In this document: piece after piece, positions 14,197 through 15,936 of the stretch | How positions within the stretch are numbered: position 1 is the first letter of the stretch | How the letters are laid out: each line of letters begins with the position of its first letter | Assembly (NCBI GenBank): GCA_014381035.1 | Contig: JACMIS010000137.1 | Span: forward strand, 1 to 15,936 | Reading direction: 5' to 3' | From: Armatimonadota bacterium | GTDB lineage: Bacteria; Armatimonadota; Armatimonadia; Armatimonadales; Armatimonadaceae | DNA length: 15,936 nt | The notes under the pieces: generated by a model | Told to the model about the DNA's origin: nothing | Database searches by the model: none | The model's input: only the letters and a program-made list of their open reading frames with translations | Position numbers and translations under genes: made by a program

Positions 14197-15348
14197 CATC
14201 TTTCGGTACTCGACCAGGAACGCGTCGTGTCCATACGCCGAGTCCATGCAAAAATACCGCACATCGCGCCCCGCCGCCTGAAGAAGGTCGCGCACCTCTT
14301 CCATCTGGCGTGGTGGAAACAGATCGTCCGACGAGATAGACACTAAGAGTGTTTTCGCGGTGATCCGGCTTGCCGCCGACGCCATGCTGGGGAAGCCACG
14401 CGAAATATCATGCAGATCCACGGCTTTGGTCATGTACAGATAACTATTGGCGTCGAACCGTTTCACGAGCGCGGCTCCCTCGTCGTGTAAGTATCGTTCT
14501 ACATCAAAGCGGGCATGAAGATCGCGCTCCAATGCCGTTTCCTGCGACGCCGGTTTGCGCCCGAACAACTCCTCCATGATGCTGTCGGTAAGATAGGTGA
14601 CGGTGCCGACCATCCTCGCCAGAGCGAGTCCCTGCGTCGGTCCGCCGTCCGGGTTGTCGTAGTAGTTGCCTTTCTGAAAATGCGGGTCGAGCAGGATGGC
14701 ACGCCGGGCGATTTCGTTGAACGCGATTGCCCGCGCATTGACACGCCCGGCAGTCGCAATCGGGACCAGTGCCCGGACCCGATCCGGATACAGGACGGCC
14801 CATTCCAGTGCCTGCATTCCGCCCATGGACCCACCGGCGACCAGCGCGAGATGTGTCACGCCCCAAATGTCACGCAAAACCCGCTCCTGCACACGCACCA
14901 TGTCGCGTACCGTGACAATCGGGAACGTCAAGCCGTATGGTTTACCGGTCGCGGGGTTGGGCGACGCCGGTCCCGTAGTTCCCCGACATCCCCCGAGGCT
15001 GTTCATACAGACGACGAAATAACGCTCGGTGTCGAACACCTTGCCGGGACCGATTAAACCATCCCAGAAACCTATCGTTCGGTTCGTCCACGCGTACTTC
15101 CCAGCCGCATGAGACGATCCCGTGATCCCGTGCGTCACCAGAATCACGTTGTCGCGGGCATCGTTCAGTATCCCATACGTTTCATAGGCGACTTCGACGT
15201 ACGGGAGCTCCTGCCGATTTTCCAGCACGAGCGGGGCACTCTCACTCCCGAAGGAATAAAACTTTTTTTCAACCAGTCCGACCGAACACTCGCCGTCGTC
15301 CGGGTGAGCGGCGGATATATCGTTTCCCATCGGTTCTATATAACCCAT
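14161..15348 (-). CDS. metX: Homoserine O-acetyltransferase
   Basis: A 395-residue alpha/beta-hydrolase of the MetX family, which transfers the acetyl group from acetyl-CoA to L-homoserine, the first committed step of methionine synthesis by direct sulfhydrylation or transsulfuration. The catalytic triad is visible: Ser174 in GGSMGGMQALEW, Asp341 in SSDDLFPP and His374 in GHDAFLVE. Also present are the family boxes YETYG (55-59), THGITGSSH (72-80) and MNSLGGCRGTTGPASPNP (115-132). Some members use succinyl-CoA instead, and this cannot be excluded by eye. The ATG at 15348 overlaps the end of the NIL gene by 13 bp; an in-frame ATG at 15330 would start 5 bp after it. Neither has a clear Shine-Dalgarno, so translation is probably coupled to the NIL gene. 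Confidence 0.94.
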   Translation of the reverse strand: MGYIEPMGNDISAAHPDDGECSVGLVEKKFYSFGSESAPLVLENRQELPYVEVAYETYGILNDARDNVILVTHGITGSSHAAGKYAWTNRTIGFWDGLIGPGKVFDTERYFVVCMNSLGGCRGTTGPASPNPATGKPYGLTFPIVTVRDMVRVQERVLRDIWGVTHLALVAGGSMGGMQALEWAVLYPDRVRALVPIATAGRVNARAIAFNEIARRAILLDPHFQKGNYYDNPDGGPTQGLALARMVGTVTYLTDSIMEELFGRKPASQETALERDLHARFDVERYLHDEGAALVKRFDANSYLYMTKAVDLHDISRGFPSMASAASRITAKTLLVSISSDDLFPPRQMEEVRDLLQAAGRDVRYFCMDSAYGHDAFLVEYRKMLSALREFVLSL

Positions 15349-15593
15349 TCATTCGCGCCGTTAATGCCCAGCGCGGAGATCTCAACGCCCTGTTCCTGCG
15401 CCCAGGCGAGTCCGGCGTTGATGTCATCGCGCTCCCCGGTAAAATCCAGGACCGTATACCCGCCTTTTTCAATGTCAATGGAGGCATAGCGGATGGAGAA
15501 CTTCAGGCGGTAGTGGTGCGATAAGTGCCAGATGATCGGCTCTTTCACGCGGTCAAGTTCGAAATTGAGTTGTACGCGCACGGTTTCCTGCAT
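15336..15593 (-). CDS. Stand-alone NIL-domain protein upstream of metX
   Basis: An 85-residue protein that appears to be one NIL domain (Pfam PF09383), the ferredoxin-like module otherwise found at the C-terminus of the methionine transporter ATPase MetN, where it senses methionine. Recognisable pieces are VQLNFELDRVKEPIIWHLSH, a GGYTVLDFTGERDDINAGLAWAQE strand-helix unit and the closing QGVEISALG. In several phyla, small NIL proteins, sometimes with a ferredoxin, accompany sulfur or homocysteine genes; here it is directly joined to metX. Its stop codon lies inside the first codons of metX. A role in sensing methionine or assisting sulfur transfer is inference. The only Shine-Dalgarno-like sequence, GAAGG, is rather far from the ATG (about 12 nt). 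Confidence 0.85.
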   Translation of the reverse strand: MQETVRVQLNFELDRVKEPIIWHLSHHYRLKFSIRYASIDIEKGGYTVLDFTGERDDINAGLAWAQEQGVEISALGINGANEWVI

Positions 15594-15631
15594 AGGAGGG
15601 ACTGCCTTCTCTGTTCACGAAATGGATGCGC

Positions 15632-15936
15632 TTATTGTACCGGCTTCGCCGTGCGCTGGCGACGATGCCAGTCGCGAAGTGGAGATAACAAAAATCGCCC
15701 GGTAGCAATCACCGACGGAAGAAACGCGCCGAGCGGTCCGTACAGGATTCTATACAAACGCAGAATCGAATGATACATCTGCTTTCGCGTCGCGGACGGA
15801 ACCGTTTTCGCGGACTGACCGCCCAAATGAGTGACCGTAACATGGGGGACAAGCAGGGTTTGCCAGCCGTGCTTTGCGAACCGGAAACACCATTCGGTTT
15901 CCTCGCTGAACATAAAGAAACCTTCGTCGAGCAAAC
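15632..15936 (-). CDS. C-terminal part of a family 2 glycosyltransferase, 5' end outside the window
   Basis: The last 100 residues of a GT-A glycosyltransferase; the frame is open to the window edge. The segment LLDEGFFMFSEETEWCFR matches the acceptor/catalytic region of rhamnosyltransferase-like GT2 proteins (usually EGFFMY-E-D/E-x-D-x-C-x-R), followed by KHGWQTLLVP and VTHLGGQS, the standard ending of this group. The downstream tail has a moderately hydrophobic stretch (LYGPLGAFLPSVIATGRFL) that may touch the membrane, then a basic C-terminus. The likely role is cell-surface polysaccharide assembly; the sugar donor is unknown. It lies 38 bp before the NIL gene in the same direction. Confidence 0.82.
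   Translation of the reverse strand, partial: LLDEGFFMFSEETEWCFRFAKHGWQTLLVPHVTVTHLGGQSAKTVPSATRKQMYHSILRLYRILYGPLGAFLPSVIATGRFLLSPLRDWHRRQRTAKPVQ
15634..15639 (-). promoter_or_regulatory. Possible -10 box of the NIL-metX unit
   Basis: TACAAT on the minus strand lies about 40 nt before the NIL start, overlapping the 3' end of the glycosyltransferase gene. No clear -35 box is seen at 16-18 bp. NIL-metX may instead be read through from the upstream glycosyltransferase, whose stop codon is 38 bp away. Confidence 0.25.

Noticed and set aside
1..15936. CRISPR arrays, tRNA or rRNA genes, insertion sequences
   Set aside because: I saw no regularly spaced repeats, no tRNA cloverleaf or rRNA-like stretch, and no transposase motif or terminal repeats. 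Reading by eye could miss a degenerate tRNA.

Overview
The window looks like a chromosomal stretch from a free-living bacterium of moderately high GC (about 55-60% by eye). The mix of genes (Uma2-type nuclease, AraC regulator next to a PhyH-family protein, stand-alone NIL protein in front of metX, TIGR04283-type glycosyltransferase, GAF-only protein) fits Armatimonadota or a similar phylum with large genomes. That assignment is an inference from gene content only. I see no rRNA, tRNA, CRISPR array, insertion sequence or phage gene.

Layout, left to right. (1) 1-987 (+): 3' part of a serine beta-lactamase-family hydrolase, followed by a Uma2-type nuclease gene (1029-1730, +) with a good promoter of its own. 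(2) 1735-6639 (-): a likely operon read right to left: small HMA metal-binding protein, two tandem paralogous seven-helix membrane proteins of unknown function, then a TIGR04283-type family 2 glycosyltransferase with a TTG start. (3) 6676-7287 (+): 5-formyltetrahydrofolate cyclo-ligase, divergent from the HMA gene. (4) 7220-9771 (-): a two-gene unit of a GT4 glycosyltransferase and an alpha/alpha-barrel glycosidase-like protein. Its upstream region (9772-10158) is rich in inverted repeats. (5) 10159-11956 (+): AraC-family regulator, then a phytanoyl-CoA dioxygenase-family protein. (6) 12004-14196 (+): a four-GAF-domain protein whose consensus-like promoter carries a perfect 9-bp inverted repeat around its -10 box. 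(7) 14161-15936 (-): end of a family 2 glycosyltransferase, a stand-alone NIL-domain protein and homoserine O-acetyltransferase MetX, the last two overlapping.

How the genes relate: NIL-metX is a methionine-biosynthesis pair. GT4 plus the glycosidase-like protein is probably a saccharide-building or -remodelling pair. AraC-PhyH is probably a regulator with a target. The HMA / twin membrane protein / glycosyltransferase cluster is the least understood part and the best candidate for an undescribed system. The genome is very compact: at all three convergent junctions the genes either overlap (68 bp and 36 bp) or are 4 bp apart, and none shows a clear terminator.
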